Assembly (NCBI GenBank): GCA_025642065.1
Contig: JAODUP010000055.1
Span: forward strand, 798,001-862,000
Direction of reading: 5' to 3'
Length of the DNA stretch: 64,000 bases
DNA from: Paralvinella palmiformis
Taxonomy: Eukaryota > Annelida > Polychaeta > Terebellida > Alvinellidae
The notes beneath the pieces were generated by a model. It saw only the letters and a list, made by a program, of their open reading frames with translations. It had not been told where the DNA came from and ran no database searches. This document shows positions 63,198-64,000 of this stretch, one piece after another; positions within the stretch are counted from its first letter, which is position 1, and the number at the start of each line of letters is the position of its first letter. Made by a program: the position numbers and the translations under genes.

Positions 63198-63919
63198 AAA
63201 AAGGAAATGATTACTCTGTGGATCGTCCTTTTGATGGATTGTTATGAATTTATTTCCAAAAGCAACCAGTCAATTGATATTCTTGTTATCAATTTAATAA
63301 ACTTATCTAAACAACAAAGCATTGTTTCCTATGATTTTCTGAATTGTTGTTGTGCTTTTAATTGATTCATTTAGATCATTGTACTCTGAGCTAATTGCAC
63401 ATAAAGCTGTAATACATTAACAAAATGTCAGATTCACTCTCCGTGATAATAAGCTCTTTCAGACTGTTTCATAAACATAGCCTTATCATGTGACAAAACA
63501 CATTTTCCAAAGACCTGAAATTTCACAATGAATTTCTTTTGCTACAAAAAATAAACACATGATCTTGGATTATATTTGTGACCAACATTCTGGAGATTGC
63601 ACGATGGGCATATTTTGCACTCCATGGGCTACATCAGATTCTCAATTTGTCGGACAAAAATGCACCCCAGAAGAAACACCAACTTACAATGTCATGATGG
63701 AAGGGTAATATAATTTAAATTGTCCAGACTAACCAAAAACAATACAACCTTTGAATGGAACCACAGTCAAAATAATCTTAATAATAAATCTTAAGAGAAC
63801 ATCAAGTTAGCTTTACTCACTAATGATGATACACTGCAGGTTTATCATTACTAGATCATAATTAGTATCTTCCAAACAGTTTTACGTCCAGCCTTAACAT
63901 CTCTTCACATTGGTCAACA
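63198..63919. other. 3' flank of SDAD1, no gene recognised
   Basis: AT-rich sequence holding the SDAD1 3' UTR and then unannotated intergenic DNA or the 3' UTR of a possible minus-strand gene at the right edge. No repeats of the named families were recognised. Confidence 0.4.
63296..63301 (+). terminator. Polyadenylation signal of SDAD1
   Basis: AATAAA about 100 nt after the SDAD1 stop codon on the gene strand; a good distance for a compact 3' UTR. Confidence 0.55.
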
Positions 63920-64000
63920 TTATGTTTGCTGTTCATTGTCTTTCATAAGATCCTTCAAGTCGTTCTGCACCTCTTTCAAATCTTCCCCCTCCTCCTCCTC
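63920..64000 (-). CDS. Possible 3' end of a minus-strand gene running off the window
   Basis: On the minus strand an open frame enters from the right edge and ends GEDLKEVQNDLKDLMKDNEQQT followed by TAA (63920-63922). It is hydrophilic with heptad-like spacing (coiled-coil-like) after a Gly/Glu-rich repeat (ggagga). Twenty-six codons cannot be identified, and the GGA repeat alone could keep a frame open by chance. The convergent orientation relative to SDAD1 fits a neighbouring gene end. Confidence 0.25.
   Translation of the reverse strand, partial: EEEEGEDLKEVQNDLKDLMKDNEQQT

Overview
This is an animal nuclear window. It has spliced GT-AG genes with long, repeat-filled introns, degraded LINE, hAT and Harbinger-type elements, tRNA-derived SINEs and dense (TA)n/(CA)n microsatellites. 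The gene complement (a divergent alpha-type nicotinic receptor subunit, DYRK1A/minibrain, ANAPC15, SDAD1) and the repeat style suggest an invertebrate, most likely a lophotrochozoan such as a mollusc. That assignment is inference. No prokaryotic or viral genes were seen.

Layout. 1-6.4 kb is repeat-rich intergenic DNA. 6435-18738 (+) is a 7-exon cys-loop receptor gene of 540 aa, whose 8.8-kb first intron carries SINEs, an inverted-repeat element and a CpG-rich patch. 18.7-27.6 kb is AT-rich intergenic DNA with a broken LINE reverse transcriptase and simple repeats. 27629-28966 (-) is an uninterrupted 445-aa DYRK1A-like kinase reading frame, preceded by a CpG-rich stretch to about 29.9 kb. 29.9-37.6 kb is intergenic and contains a 1.35-kb tandem duplication carrying SINEs. 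37579-46381 (-) is a 4-exon ANAPC15 gene (119 aa), reconstructed here from short exons, three of them inside or outside very short reading frames. 47110-63197 (+) is a 21-exon SDAD1 gene (686 aa). The right edge may hold the 3' end of another minus-strand gene.

Relations between genes. ANAPC15 and SDAD1 are head to head with 728 bp between their ATGs, so a shared promoter region is plausible. One is a cell-cycle ubiquitin-ligase subunit and the other a 60S ribosome-assembly factor; both are housekeeping. The other two genes are functionally unrelated neighbours.

Most noteworthy: (i) a 105-nt, stop-free, frame-preserving intron at the M2-M3 junction of the receptor; (ii) dispersed inverted-repeat elements in which each copy reiterates its own short word (CAATTCC, GTCAGAAA, GGAAGAAA and others) on a shared scaffold; (iii) a tandem duplication whose breakpoint lies inside a SINE; (iv) a palindromic TATA-containing repeat in the SDAD1 promoter; (v) SINE copies with clear 11-15 bp target-site duplications. 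Exon coordinates were derived by reading splice sites and checking phase by hand. Family names are from recognised motifs; no database search was possible.
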